A stretch of 64,000 nucleotides of DNA from Bacteroides intestinalis (lineage in GTDB: Bacteria; Bacteroidota; Bacteroidia; Bacteroidales; Bacteroidaceae): NCBI RefSeq assembly GCF_902364365.1, contig NZ_CABJDN010000001.1:1-64000 (forward strand). The letters run 5' to 3'. Both the position numbers and the translations under genes were made by a program. Positions 8,515 through 19,800 of this stretch are shown one piece after another. The first letter of the stretch is position 1. Every line of letters starts with the position of its first letter. The notes under the pieces are model-generated. The model had not been told where the DNA came from and ran no database searches. It saw only the letters and a list, made by a program, of their open reading frames with translations.

Positions 8515-11500
8515 ATGAAAAACTTTATAATAATGATAGCCTTGCTATTTGTTTTCTCGATAGGAATCTATGCGCAGAATACTATAGAAGTAACAGGTAT
8601 AGTAACGGACTCGAACAAGGAACCACTGATCGGTGTGAATGTAGCTGTAAAAGATATGCCTGGTCTGGGTACAATTACCGATGTAAATGGTAGATATAAA
8701 ATCAAAATGGAGCCTTACCACCGTTTGGTCTTCTCTTATATAGGTTTTGATAAAGAAGAGGTATTGATTAAAGAGCAGAATGTAGCTAATGTAGTAATGA
8801 AAGAAGCATCGGACAATGTTCTGGATGAAGTTGTTATTACAGGCACGGGTGCACAGAAGAAGTTGACTGTAACCGGGGCCATCACTACAGTGAACGTACA
8901 GTCATTGCAACAGACGTCTACCGGTAACCTGACAAATGCATTAGCAGGTAATGTGGCTGGTGTGATGGCAATGCAAACTACCGGACAGCCAGGTAAAAAT
9001 ACATCCGAATTCTGGATCCGTGGTATTTCTACGTTTGGTGCCAGCACTTCTGCTTTGGTATTGGTGGATGGTTTTGAGCGCGATATGGATGATGTCAACA
9101 TTGAAGATATTGAAACGTTTTCAGTATTGAAAGATGCTTCAGCAACCGCTATTTATGGTAGCCGTGGTGCAAACGGTGTTGTATTAATAACCACCAAACA
9201 TGGTAAAGGCGGTAAGATTAATATCGATGCAAAAGTAGAGACCTCTTACAATGCCCGTACACTCACTCCGAGTTTTGCCGACGGATACACGTATGCGAAT
9301 ATGATGAATGAAGCCCGTACTACCCGTAATCTACAACCTATTTATGATGATACGGAGTTGGAAATCTTACGTTTAGGACTTGATCCTGACCTGTATCCTA
9401 ATGTGGACTGGATGGATGTCTTGATGAAAGACGGTGCTATGACTTATCGTGCGAACTTAAACATGAATGGTGGTGGTTCTACTGCACGCTACTTTATTTC
9501 TATGAGTTATGTACAGGAAGGTGGTATGTTCAAGACAGATGATACTTTGAAGAAAGAGTATGATACTAACTGTAACGCCAATACATGGAACTACCGTTTG
9601 AATACGGATATTGATATAACCCGTAAAACTTTGCTAAAAGTCGGTGTATCCGGTTCTTTGAAGAAGTATAATGAATCCGGTTTCTCGAGTGATGCATGGC
9701 AGTCTTTGATGTATCAGAGTCCTATTAATATTCCTGTGATGTATTCCAATGGTTATGTTCCTGCTTATGGAACCGGTATTCAGGCGAATCCTTGGGTACT
9801 TGCCACGCAGACTGGCTATAAGGAATTTTGGGAAAACACCATTCAGACCAATATTACACTGGAACAGAATCTGGATTTCCTTACGAAAGGTCTAAGGTTT
9901 GTAGCTCGTTTTGGTTTTGATACTTGGAATAAGAATAATATCGAACGTATAAAGTGGCCGGAACAGTGGAGAGTACAACGCAGACGTGATGACAATGGTA
10001 ATCTGGTATTCGACCGTATTTCTCCAGAATCGCCTATGTTTCAGAAAAGTAGTGCAGAAGGTAACCGAAAGGAAGTTTTTGAGGCTGAACTACATTATGA
10101 CCGCACATTTAAGGGACATCATTTGGGCGGAATTGTGAAACTGAATCAGGACTCAAGAGTATTTACTGTAAATGTTGGAGACGATTTGAAGAATGGTATT
10201 GCCCGTCGGCATTTGGGACTATCCGGACGTGTCAACTATAACTGGAACTATCGCTACTTCGTTGATTTCAACTTCGGTTATAATGGATCGGAAAACTTTG
10301 CTGATGGACATCGCTTTGGTTTCTTTCCGGCTACATCTGTTGCGTGGAATATTGCTGAAGAGTCTATCATCAAGAAGAATCTGCCATGGTTGAGTATGTT
10401 TAAGGTACGCTACTCTTATGGCAAGGTGGGAAATGATGTTCTGAAAATCGGCAATAATGAATTCCGTTTCCCGTATCTCTATACTATTGGTGATTCTAAA
10501 GAAGGATATCAATGGGCAGATTTTAACTATGACAAAGCATATACCAGTAAACTTTATACAGTGCTGGCTTCTAATGATGCTACCTGGGAAATTGCTACCA
10601 AGCATGATTTGGGAGTAGACCTGGCATTATTCAACGATAAGTTCACGGCCAGTATTGACTACTTCCACGAACAACGTGATGGAATATGGTTGGAGCGTAA
10701 ATTCTTACCTTACATGGCAGGAATCACTGCATGGCCTCATGCCAATGTAGGTGCTGTTCTTTCTGAAGGTTTTGACGGTCATTTTGCTTTCAAACACAGA
10801 TTGGATAAAGTATTCCTGACCATTCGTGGTAACTTTACTTATAGTAAGAATACAATCCAGGAAAAGGATGAAGAATATCATGTTTATCCATATAAAATGG
10901 AGAAAGGGTATCGTGTGAATCAGGCAAGAGGTTTGGTGTCTTTAGGTCTGTTCAAAGACTATGATGATATCCGTAACAGTCCGACACAAACATTCGGTAC
11001 CGTGCAGCCGGGTGATATCAAGTATAAGGACGTTAATGGTGATGGCATCATTGATGCAAATGATGAAGTACCTATTGGTGCGACTACCCGCCCTAACCTG
11101 ATGTATGGTTTCGGTGTTGCTGCTAATTGGAAAGGTCTGGATGTGAATGTACATTTCCAGGGTACAGGCAAGTCTTCATTCTTCGTGGAAGGTGCTACGG
11201 TATATGCTTTCAGTCAAGGTGAATGGGGTAATATTCTCTCTCAGGTAGCTTCTTCTAACCGTTGGGTCTCTGCTGATATTTCCGGTGATCCGGCGACGGA
11301 GAATCCGAATGCGTCTTATCCACGTTTGAGTTTTGGAGGGAATGATAATAACTACCGCCATTCTACATATTGGCTGCGTGATGGTTCTTATTTACGTCTG
11401 AAAACGGTAGAACTCGGTTATACTTTGCCCAAGGAGATTGCTAATAAAATTCACTTCAATAATATTCGTTTTTATTTCAGAGGTACCAACTTGCTGACTT

Positions 11501-11601
11501 TCTCAAAGTTCAAATGGTGGGATCCGGAATTAGCGAGTTCAACCGGCACGCAATATCCGTTGACTAAAGCATTCTCCTTAGGATTATCTGTTAACTTATA
11601 A
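8515..11601 (+). CDS. SusC-like TonB-dependent outer-membrane transporter (PUL1)
   Basis: A 1028-residue SusC/RagA protein that imports oligosaccharides across the outer membrane. The signal peptide MKNFIIMIALLFVFSIGIYA is followed by a carboxypeptidase-D-like regulatory domain (about 25-105, VTGIVTDSNKEPLIGVNVAV), a TonB-box region (LDEVVITGTGAQKK), a plug (about 120-225, with SVLKDASATAIYGSRGANGV) and a beta-barrel ending in the aromatic-type C-terminus AFSLGLSVNL. The frame is open from 8311, but that part overlaps the previous gene and has no signal peptide; ATG 8515 is the better start. susD follows after 15 bp. Confidence 0.93.
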   Translation: MKNFIIMIALLFVFSIGIYAQNTIEVTGIVTDSNKEPLIGVNVAVKDMPGLGTITDVNGRYKIKMEPYHRLVFSYIGFDKEEVLIKEQNVANVVMKEASDNVLDEVVITGTGAQKKLTVTGAITTVNVQSLQQTSTGNLTNALAGNVAGVMAMQTTGQPGKNTSEFWIRGISTFGASTSALVLVDGFERDMDDVNIEDIETFSVLKDASATAIYGSRGANGVVLITTKHGKGGKINIDAKVETSYNARTLTPSFADGYTYANMMNEARTTRNLQPIYDDTELEILRLGLDPDLYPNVDWMDVLMKDGAMTYRANLNMNGGGSTARYFISMSYVQEGGMFKTDDTLKKEYDTNCNANTWNYRLNTDIDITRKTLLKVGVSGSLKKYNESGFSSDAWQSLMYQSPINIPVMYSNGYVPAYGTGIQANPWVLATQTGYKEFWENTIQTNITLEQNLDFLTKGLRFVARFGFDTWNKNNIERIKWPEQWRVQRRRDDNGNLVFDRISPESPMFQKSSAEGNRKEVFEAELHYDRTFKGHHLGGIVKLNQDSRVFTVNVGDDLKNGIARRHLGLSGRVNYNWNYRYFVDFNFGYNGSENFADGHRFGFFPATSVAWNIAEESIIKKNLPWLSMFKVRYSYGKVGNDVLKIGNNEFRFPYLYTIGDSKEGYQWADFNYDKAYTSKLYTVLASNDATWEIATKHDLGVDLALFNDKFTASIDYFHEQRDGIWLERKFLPYMAGITAWPHANVGAVLSEGFDGHFAFKHRLDKVFLTIRGNFTYSKNTIQEKDEEYHVYPYKMEKGYRVNQARGLVSLGLFKDYDDIRNSPTQTFGTVQPGDIKYKDVNGDGIIDANDEVPIGATTRPNLMYGFGVAANWKGLDVNVHFQGTGKSSFFVEGATVYAFSQGEWGNILSQVASSNRWVSADISGDPATENPNASYPRLSFGGNDNNYRHSTYWLRDGSYLRLKTVELGYTLPKEIANKIHFNNIRFYFRGTNLLTFSKFKWWDPELASSTGTQYPLTKAFSLGLSVNL

Positions 11602-11616
11602 ATTAAAATCGTATAT

Positions 11617-13659
11617 ATGAAAAAGAAATATACTTTAATGTCCGCTCTTTGTGTTTTGGCCTTTACACTGGCCTCTTGTGCGGATGTCTTGGATGCTGAC
11701 CATTATTTTGAAGACCGAATGACGATTGAAGAAGTCTTTACAGACAGAGACTATTCGGAGCAGTGGCTGGCAAATGCATACTATTATCTGACTATAAATA
11801 ATACTGATGTCTCCAGTAAGAAATACAATCCGTTTTGTTTTGCAGATGACATGTATTACGGCGATACCGACGACCGTTACAAACGATTGAAAAACGGTGA
11901 TTATGATGAGAATTTTCTGCAAGGTAGTTGGATTGATGCTTATAAAGGTATCCGCCAGGCCTCTATCTTTGTTTTGAATATTGATATGAATGAACAGATG
12001 ACTCCTGAAGAACGTGCTGATTATAAAGCTCAGGCTCGCTTTGTACGAGCTTACTTCTATTGGTTACTGTTACGCAAATATGGTCCTGTGCCTTTGATTC
12101 CGGATGAAGGTATTGATTATACGAAGGAATATGATGATCTGGGACTTCCTCGTAATTCATATGATGAATGTGTGGAGTATATTAGTAATGAAATGCTGTT
12201 GGCAGCTAAGGACCTTCCGTTGTCACGAAGCGCATTATACATTGCACGTCCGACACGTGGCGCAGCACTGGCTACTCGTGCTAAGGCATTGCTATACGCC
12301 GCCAGCCCCATCAACAATCCGCGTCCGGGTGATCAGGAGAAGTTTGCTGATATGGTGAATTGGGATGGCAAACATCTGATTGCGCAGGAATATGATGATA
12401 AGAAGTGGGCTATTGCAGCCGCCGCTGCCCGCGATGTGATAGAATTAGGGCAATATGATTTGTATCATGCAGGAGTACGTCGACCGGAAAGTGCAATGTC
12501 GGGATTCCCTGCAACGATTACTCCACCGGATGACGGTGATTTCTCTAATAACCTGTGGCCGAATGGCTGGAAAGATATTGATCCGTTTGAATCTTATCGC
12601 GCTATTTTCAATGGTTCGCTGGCTGCTTCCGATAATCCGGAATTGATTTTCACCCGTGGACAAAATCTCAAAGAAGAAAGCGTATCGCAGATGGTATTAT
12701 ATCAGTTGCCTCCTCTTGGTAATGGATTCAATACACACGGCATTACGCAGAAGCAATGTGATGCTTACTATATGAACGATGGTACAGACTGTCCGGGAAA
12801 AGATATGGAAATAGGTCGTGGAAATGGCAGTAAGCGTGCGGAAGGTTTTGTAACTCGGGAAGAAGAAACACAAAAGAAATATCCGGAACTGGATGTACAT
12901 GAAGAAGGAGTTTCCAAACAGTATGTACAACGTGAGCCTCGTTTTTATGCATCGGTTGCTTTCAATGGTTCTACCTGGTACTTTCTGAACAGATCCCAGC
13001 AACATGAAAAGAATTTGCAAGTATTCTATTATCGTGGTTCTGGTAATGGCTATACTAATACATCTTATTGGCTACGTACAGGTATTGGTGTGAAGAAGTT
13101 TGTCCATCCTAATGATTGCCATTGGGGGAATGACCCATTAGTTACACAATATATACAGAAGAAGGTGGATCCGGCAATTCGTTATGCGGACATTCTGTTG
13201 ATGTATGCTGAGGCTTTGAATGAAGTAGACGGAACTTATAATATACCCTCTTGGGATGGTGCTAAGAGCTATGCTATAAAACGCGATATTGATGAAATGA
13301 AGAGAGGTACTCGTCCGGTTCGTTGTCGTGCAGGGCTTCCTGATTTCAAGGACTACGGAAGCAAAGATGCAATGCGAGCTAATATCAAGCGTGAACGCCA
13401 GGTCGAATTAATGGGTGAAGGACAACGCTATTATGACTTGCGTCGTTGGAAAGATGCGGAGATAGAAGAGTCATTGCCTATTTATGGCTGTAACACACTG
13501 TTGACTGTCGATCAAAGAGAATTGTTCCATATACCGGTAGAGGTCGCTTCATTACCTACCAACTTTTCACGCAAAATGTACTTCTGGCCTATCAGTCATC
13601 AGGAGTTGAAACGTAACAAGAAGCTGGTACAGAACCCTGGCTGGACATATAATGAATAA
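11617..13659 (+). CDS. SusD/RagB-like glycan-binding lipoprotein (PUL1)
   Basis: A 680-residue SusD-family lipoprotein that forms the lid over the SusC transporter and binds substrate at the cell surface. The lipobox is LASCADVLDAD near residue 21. Family marks include an N-terminal SusD-like TPR region (RFVRAYFYWLLLRKYGPVPL at about 143-162), the middle segment VDPAIRYADILLMYAEALNE and the C-terminal block RQVELMGEGQRYYDLRRWKD. It is longer than the usual 500-600 residues. It directly follows susC and overlaps the longest possible reading of the next gene by 8 bp. Confidence 0.93.
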   Translation: MKKKYTLMSALCVLAFTLASCADVLDADHYFEDRMTIEEVFTDRDYSEQWLANAYYYLTINNTDVSSKKYNPFCFADDMYYGDTDDRYKRLKNGDYDENFLQGSWIDAYKGIRQASIFVLNIDMNEQMTPEERADYKAQARFVRAYFYWLLLRKYGPVPLIPDEGIDYTKEYDDLGLPRNSYDECVEYISNEMLLAAKDLPLSRSALYIARPTRGAALATRAKALLYAASPINNPRPGDQEKFADMVNWDGKHLIAQEYDDKKWAIAAAAARDVIELGQYDLYHAGVRRPESAMSGFPATITPPDDGDFSNNLWPNGWKDIDPFESYRAIFNGSLAASDNPELIFTRGQNLKEESVSQMVLYQLPPLGNGFNTHGITQKQCDAYYMNDGTDCPGKDMEIGRGNGSKRAEGFVTREEETQKKYPELDVHEEGVSKQYVQREPRFYASVAFNGSTWYFLNRSQQHEKNLQVFYYRGSGNGYTNTSYWLRTGIGVKKFVHPNDCHWGNDPLVTQYIQKKVDPAIRYADILLMYAEALNEVDGTYNIPSWDGAKSYAIKRDIDEMKRGTRPVRCRAGLPDFKDYGSKDAMRANIKRERQVELMGEGQRYYDLRRWKDAEIEESLPIYGCNTLLTVDQRELFHIPVEVASLPTNFSRKMYFWPISHQELKRNKKLVQNPGWTYNE

Positions 13660-13681
13660 ATTTTTAAATAAGAGATACATT

Positions 13682-14680
13682 ATGAAGAAAATATATATTT
13701 GTATTGTGATGCTTGCTGCTGTTTTGCTGGGAACTTCTTGTAACGACGAGTGGACAGATGAACTGTATCAACAATATATTTCATTTAAAGCGCCTATAGG
13801 TGCTAATGGGGTAACTGATATTTATGTCAGATACAAAGAGAACGGTAAGGTGACTTATAAATTGCCGATAATTGTTAGTGGTAATACAGACAATGTAGCT
13901 AACCGTGAAGTTCATATCGCAGTAGATTCGGATACATTGAAAGTCTTGAATGATGCACGTTTCGGACGTGAAGATCTTTATTTCAAAGAGTTACAGAAAA
14001 GTAACTATAGTTTTCCGGAGGTAGTGAATATTCCTAAAGGCGTGAATACCGTTACTGCTGATATCGATTTTTCATTGGGTGGTATAGATTTGGTAAATAA
14101 ATGGTTACTACCTTTGACAATTGTGGATAACCCATCATACAATTATGACAAGAATCCTCGTAAAAATTTTGCGAAAGCATTATTACGTGTATTGCCTTTC
14201 AATGATTATTCCGGTAATTACAGTACTACTACGATGCAGGTGTTCATAAAGAAAGCTGATGGCACCTATGACATTAAAGATGCTATGGTGAAAAGTAGTC
14301 GTACAGCTTATGTCGTAGATGATAATAGGGTCTTTTTCTATGCCGGATTGGTAGAAGAAGACCTGATTGATCGTGCAGCCTATAAAGTGTATTTTGAATT
14401 TGGAACAGGTAATGATAAAAGTCTGAACTTGCATGCGGCTAATGAAAAAATTAAGTTTAAGCCATCCAAAGAAGCGTTTTTCTATTCTATCACAGAAAAG
14501 ATGGATGATGAGAAACCGTATTTGCTACATCGTTACGTGACATTTGACATTGAATATGATTTTGTTGACTATACTTCTGCACCTGGAGTAGAAATTCCAT
14601 ATAAGGTAAAAGGTAGTTTGACACTTGAACGTAGAATCAATACTCAGATTCCGGATGAAGATCAGGCTATTGAATGGTAA
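13682..14680 (+). CDS. DUF1735/DUF4973-type surface lipoprotein (SusE position, PUL1)
   Basis: A 332-residue lipoprotein with signal MKKIYICIVMLAAVLLGTSC and the lipid Cys near residue 20. The N-terminal half (YISFKAPIGANGVTDIYVRY, then a domain with LPIIVSGNTDNVANREVHIA) resembles the DUF1735/BT_3987-type immunoglobulin-like domain common in PUL lipoproteins. The C-terminal half looks like a second beta-domain of the DUF4973 or DUF4361 type. No catalytic motif is seen, and a role in glycan binding is inferred from position. The ATG at 13682 is chosen over 13652 because it starts the signal peptide and avoids overlap with susD. Confidence 0.7.
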   Translation: MKKIYICIVMLAAVLLGTSCNDEWTDELYQQYISFKAPIGANGVTDIYVRYKENGKVTYKLPIIVSGNTDNVANREVHIAVDSDTLKVLNDARFGREDLYFKELQKSNYSFPEVVNIPKGVNTVTADIDFSLGGIDLVNKWLLPLTIVDNPSYNYDKNPRKNFAKALLRVLPFNDYSGNYSTTTMQVFIKKADGTYDIKDAMVKSSRTAYVVDDNRVFFYAGLVEEDLIDRAAYKVYFEFGTGNDKSLNLHAANEKIKFKPSKEAFFYSITEKMDDEKPYLLHRYVTFDIEYDFVDYTSAPGVEIPYKVKGSLTLERRINTQIPDEDQAIEW

Positions 14681-14777
14681 TAGGATAAGTATATGAAAGA
14701 GACAGGAAGGTGTCTGAAATCAATTTATTAATTTTTAAATGAGTTCTCTATAAGTAGAGAGCACAAATTATTTACAT

Positions 14778-16724
14778 ATGAAAAAACTGTATTTTATTTC
14801 ATCTTTCCTGCTTCTTTCCATAGCTCTTTCGGAAGGGATGGTAGCGCAAGAAAATGGTGAGCGGGTAAACGTCGAAGAAGCCCTCCGGGTGGTCTGCTAT
14901 ACACGTACGGAGATACCTCCAAAGTTAGGCAACGCACTTCATTTGGGCTATAGCGAGGATGGACGGCATTATGTGGCATTGAACAACGATGCCTGTGTTA
15001 TGGCTCTTCGTAAGGTAGATAATGAACCCGGACTTTCTGAGGAACAAAAGATACCAGGGGTGATGAAGACCCTTACGGCTCCCTATTTGTTCCGAATGAA
15101 AGAGGGAGGGTTTGGTGTTGTGGCACTCCGTACCGATAAAAACGGTATGTCCGATCCTTCAGCTACCGGTTCTTTCCTCTTCATCAAGAGCCGGGATCTA
15201 GTACATTATGAACCGGAGCAATTGTGTCACTTGCCGGTCAGCGAGGCATTGGAGGCGATTTCCTGCGAATTTGATGGGACTGCGGGGAAGTATCGCATAC
15301 GGTGGGTGATAAAAGGGAAAACCTTTCAGAGTTATACAGTAGACTTTTTCCATTTCTCTCCGGTAAAAGTGGCTTCCCAACTGGATGGAGCGCAGGAAAA
15401 GATTACTGGTGACTGGTACAACTTTCGTGACGCCTGTTTCGGTAATTCACTTGTACTAACCGCAGAAGAAGGTAAATTTTTGAAAAACAAACTGGGAAGA
15501 ATCGTCAATGTAGATGTCTTACCGCTGGAAATGTCCGTTCCGGTTTCTCCTTCTATTGTTTCTGACATTCGGAAGAAGCGGGCGACCTTGCTCTATAATG
15601 ATGGAAGCCGGGCAGAGAAACGGGTGATATGGAATGAAGAGGATTTGAAATGTCTTGCTTCGGCAACTCCCGGCGTCTATACCGTCCGTGGAAAGATATT
15701 CCAATATTCATTCAACTATCCGATATCGATGTCGAATCGTGCCGATCCAAATATCTTGTACTATCAAGGTAAATACTACCTGGTGTCTACTTACGATGTA
15801 GAGTGGAACCGTATCCCTATCCGCTGCTCGGACACTTTAGACGGCCTGACGGATGCTAACCATCGTTGGCAAGAAACTGTGTTGATCCAAGGGGAAGGAC
15901 CTCATTGGGCACCGGAATTGCATGTCATCGGCTCGCGTCTTTATATGTTGTTTGCTATTATCAAAGGAGACAAAGGTGTTCAGGCTTATATGATGCAACT
16001 GAAAGAAAACGGTAACCCGATGAAACCGGAAGACTGGAGCGCTCCTATCCGCGTGGTGAAATCAGATGGAAACCCTATTTATAGTGATGGAAACACAGGC
16101 GGGTTATCACTGGATATGACTTATTTTGAGGATGGTGGAAAGTCTTATGTTTGCTGGTCGGATCGGAAGAAGTTCTTCGTAAATGGAAAAGATGTAGATC
16201 CAGGACCTGTACTATGCATTGCCACTGTTGATCCGAAAGAACCCTGGAAGCTCACAAGTGCTCCGTCTGTCATCGGTTCGGAAGCCTATAGCTGGTCATT
16301 CTGCATTAGGCCCTTGCAGCTTGCCGAGGGTCCTTTTGTACTGGAAAGTAAAGATGACAACATCTATATGGTATATTCCGGCGGAGGTGTTACCGGAGGT
16401 AATTATGAGGTCGGTATGCTCACAGCCCGCAAAGGTAGCAACCTGCTGTACCCGGCATCTTGGAGCAATTCGCCACATTCCTGGATGAACAACGGTTCAC
16501 CGGTTTCTCAGGTTGGACCGGGACATAATTCATTTGTTAAAGATGAGTATGGGGATTTGTACAATGTCTATCACAGTGGTCATCGACCACGCCATACCAG
16601 TGTGTGCCCCGTTCACTTCCGTTTCGATGGCTCACCTGTCATTGATATGGCACCCTACGAAGAGGTGAATCCTAATCTCAAACAAGTGGAGATGAACGTT
16701 CGTGTGATTTCATCTTCAAAATGA
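14778..16724 (+). CDS. Family 43 glycoside hydrolase with degenerate N-terminal propeller and Ig-like linker
   Basis: A 648-residue exported enzyme. The signal peptide ends near SEGMVAQ. Residues about 25-215 look like a second five-bladed propeller (LHLGYSEDGRHYVALNNDAC) without an evident catalytic acid set. Residues about 255-305 resemble a Big_4-type Ig-like domain (LLYNDGSRAEKRVIW, then TPGVYTVRG). The C-terminal GH43 domain (about 310-640) has the expected acids: Asp in RADPNILYYQGKYYLVS, Asp in SLDMTYFEDGGKSYVCW and Glu in LAEGPFVLES. GH43 enzymes mostly release arabinose or xylose. It ends the rightward PUL1 operon, 97 bp after the previous gene, and converges on the HTCS gene. Confidence 0.8.
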   Translation: MKKLYFISSFLLLSIALSEGMVAQENGERVNVEEALRVVCYTRTEIPPKLGNALHLGYSEDGRHYVALNNDACVMALRKVDNEPGLSEEQKIPGVMKTLTAPYLFRMKEGGFGVVALRTDKNGMSDPSATGSFLFIKSRDLVHYEPEQLCHLPVSEALEAISCEFDGTAGKYRIRWVIKGKTFQSYTVDFFHFSPVKVASQLDGAQEKITGDWYNFRDACFGNSLVLTAEEGKFLKNKLGRIVNVDVLPLEMSVPVSPSIVSDIRKKRATLLYNDGSRAEKRVIWNEEDLKCLASATPGVYTVRGKIFQYSFNYPISMSNRADPNILYYQGKYYLVSTYDVEWNRIPIRCSDTLDGLTDANHRWQETVLIQGEGPHWAPELHVIGSRLYMLFAIIKGDKGVQAYMMQLKENGNPMKPEDWSAPIRVVKSDGNPIYSDGNTGGLSLDMTYFEDGGKSYVCWSDRKKFFVNGKDVDPGPVLCIATVDPKEPWKLTSAPSVIGSEAYSWSFCIRPLQLAEGPFVLESKDDNIYMVYSGGGVTGGNYEVGMLTARKGSNLLYPASWSNSPHSWMNNGSPVSQVGPGHNSFVKDEYGDLYNVYHSGHRPRHTSVCPVHFRFDGSPVIDMAPYEEVNPNLKQVEMNVRVISSSK

Positions 16725-16759
16725 AGTAATAATAACTCATTAAGCTTCTTTTAAACGAA

Positions 16760-16837
16760 AAATATTGGGTGAGTTGTCTAAAAAGCTCAGATAGAACCAT
16801 ACTTAGACATAAGCTATGACAAGCTCGCCCAATATTT
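16760..16837. terminator. Large bidirectional hairpin between the GH43 and HTCS genes
   Basis: The arms at 16760-16778 and 16818-16837 pair over about 19 positions with one bulge and one G-T pair (AAATATTGGG against CCCAATATTT at the base). Inside is a nested TGTCTAA/TTAGACA repeat (16776-16782 with 16803-16809). It separates convergent genes, so it can terminate both. Confidence 0.75.
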
Positions 16838-16868
16838 AAGTTTATAAATAGCGACCTTTCTTTCACTT

Positions 16869-19800
16869 TTATTGTGGTGGGAGGGCTCCATGATTTTTCA
16901 TGAAATCCTTTGGTAATATTCCGAATTGCTTTTGGAAAATCTTAGAGAAGTAAGACAAAGAACGAATCCCTATAAGCATACATATTTCGCTAACCTGATA
17001 ATTGCCTTCTGATAATAATTCTGCAGCTCTTTTTAATCGTATTATACGTATAAAGTCACCGGGAGTCATATCTGTCATTCCTTTCACTTTTCTATGCAGG
17101 CTGGTGCGGCTCATGTACATCTCTTCAGCTAAGTTATCTACATTGAAATTCTCATTTTCTATATTCTGTTTGATGATGTCCGTCATTTTATTCAGGAAAT
17201 CTTTATCGGCTTTATTCTGTGCCATGGTGCTGGTAGCAATGTAGGGACTATTGGCAAAATTCTGTCTGAGTTTTATTCTGCTTTCCAGTAAGTTTTCTAT
17301 TTGTACCAATAGGTATGGCATGGCAAACGGTTTCTCGATATAGGCATCGGCTCCGATTTTCAATCCTTCAATCTTATTGTCTAAAGTTGTTTTGGCCGTT
17401 AGCATGATAAATGGTATGTGGCATGTTTCCAGATTTGTTTTAATTATCTTGCAAAATTCCAAACCATCCATCAGGGGCATCATGACGTCTGAAATGATGA
17501 GGCTGATGATTTCAGTCTTCAATATTTCCAAAGCTTCTATTCCATTTCCCGCTTTGAATACTTGGTAATACTTGCTCAATTGGTTAGTAAGGAATATTTG
17601 TAATTCTTCATTGTCCTCCACGATGAGTACGGTTCCTTTAGTAGCGGATGAGGTCTTTGACATCAGAAATAATTCATCATCTTCTGCTTTGATATTCTCT
17701 TCTATCGATGGGGTGGTGTCGATGATCTGTGTATCGTTAGAAATGTTAGTGGGTATTTGTACCACGAATGAAGTATCTTCTGCCTCTGCGTCAAGGTATA
17801 GCATTCCATTGTGTAGTTGCACCAGTGAAGTTGCCAGTGTGAGCCCGATTCCAGAACCCGGTTGTGCAGGTTGGCTGGCATCTCTTATCTGGAAGAAGGC
17901 TTCAAAAATGTTTTCTCTCATGTCTTCCGGAATCGGTTTTCCATCGTTTTTTACTGTTATCCGGAAACTGCTTGTTTCTTCATCGACCGAGAGTATGACT
18001 TTGATGTAGGAGGCAGAATATTTGATGGCATTATTAAAGAGGTTACTGCACACTTTTGTGATAGCCTCTTCATCGACAGAGGCAACAATGTTCTGTTCGG
18101 GACATTCTAACGTCATGTCCAGATGCCTTTGTCTGGCAGCCGGCATAAAGCGATTATAGGTATTAATCACTATGCTATTTATGCTTTTCACTTTTAGTGA
18201 TAAAGTGAATACTTTTGATTCGATTTTCCGGAAATCGAGCAATTGGTTAACCAAAACCAATAGCCGGTCTGTATTTCTTTCCATCGTTGTTAAGTTCTCT
18301 TTTACTTCCTGCTCGTTAAGTCGGGAGTTCAAAATATAGTCGAGTGGTGCCTTTATCAGCGTAATCGGCGTACGTATCTCATGTGCGATGTTCGTAAAGA
18401 AGTCTATCTTTGCCTTATAAATTTCTTCTTTTCTCATTTGTTCCTGGTGTGCCATCTTTTCTTCTACCTGCTTCTTCTTTCTATTGGTATACAATCGCAG
18501 AATGACGAAAAGGATACAGCTTATAATGAAGATATATAATGCATAAGCCCAAGATGTTTGCCACAATGGAGGAATTATGCTAATCTTGATTTGGGTTTCT
18601 TCCTTGTTCCATTGATGACCGTCTTTGGAATATTTGATGCGGAAAGTGTAATTGCCCGGTGGTATACTGTTGTAGGATATCCGGCTAATGTTATCTATAT
18701 AAATCCATTTAGGATCGACCCCTTCCAGTTTATAGGCATATTTTTCGTTCCTTTCGGTCGAATAGTTTAATGAAGAGAAACTGAAGCTGAAAGTAGCTTG
18801 GTCGTAGTTAAGCCGGATAGCTTCTGCGTAGGGCATTGCCTTATCCATAATTCGGTGAATACTATCTACCTTGACTTCCTTATTGAAAACATAAAAGCCG
18901 GTCAGAACAACAGAATATTTATTCTTGTTAGGTCGGAAGTTTTTGGGGTTGAATGCGACGAATCCGTTTATACTTCCAAAATAGAGTGTACCATCCTGAG
19001 TTTTGATTCCTGAGTTATAGTTAAACTGTTTGCTTTGTAGCCCATTGGTTAGGTTATAGAGGGCTTCTACTGTCATGGTTTGCGGATTAAAATCTACCAA
19101 TCCGTTATTGGTACTTAGCCAGAGGTGATGATTGTCATCTTCCAGAATAGTATAAATAACGTTGCTGGGTAGTCCATGTTGAGTTGTGACGCGGGTAAAA
19201 CTTTCGGTGGTATCATCGTATCGGCAGAAACCGCCATCTTCAGATCCAAACCATAAATATTGTTTACTATCCTCAAAGATACAAGTGACACGGTCGTAAC
19301 AGAGGCTGTATGGATTCTCTTCGTCGTATCGGAATTCTTTAATCTTTCCGTCTTTAGGATTATATCTGATTGCCCCTCTGTTATAAGTCGTAAACCAGAT
19401 GTAGCCATTCTTGTCCTCTAATATATCGCTGATAAATGTTCCTCTAATTCCTTCAAATATCTTAAAACCGTCAACCTCTGGTATATAAGTGTATATGCCA
19501 CTACTTGAACATATCCATACTGTATTTCTCTTATCGGTATAGATGGCAAATATATCATTATTATCAATAGAATTGGGGTGGTCACTTTTTTCGTAGTGTT
19601 TGTGCTGTTTGGTTTTCAAGTCCAATACATCGATTCCTTTACTGAAAGTACCGATCCATAGTTTATCCTGTGACAGATTCAGGCACTGAATATTTGTGAA
19701 AGAAATACTCAATGGTTTACTTTCGGGAGATATGTGAGTGAAAGTACCGTTACTTACGTCATAATAGTTCAACCCATTATCCTCTGTAGCTATCCATAAA

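Noticed and set aside
17572..18009. 145-codon plus-strand open frame inside the HTCS gene
   Set aside because: The opposite strand encodes the conserved HATPase and receiver domains.
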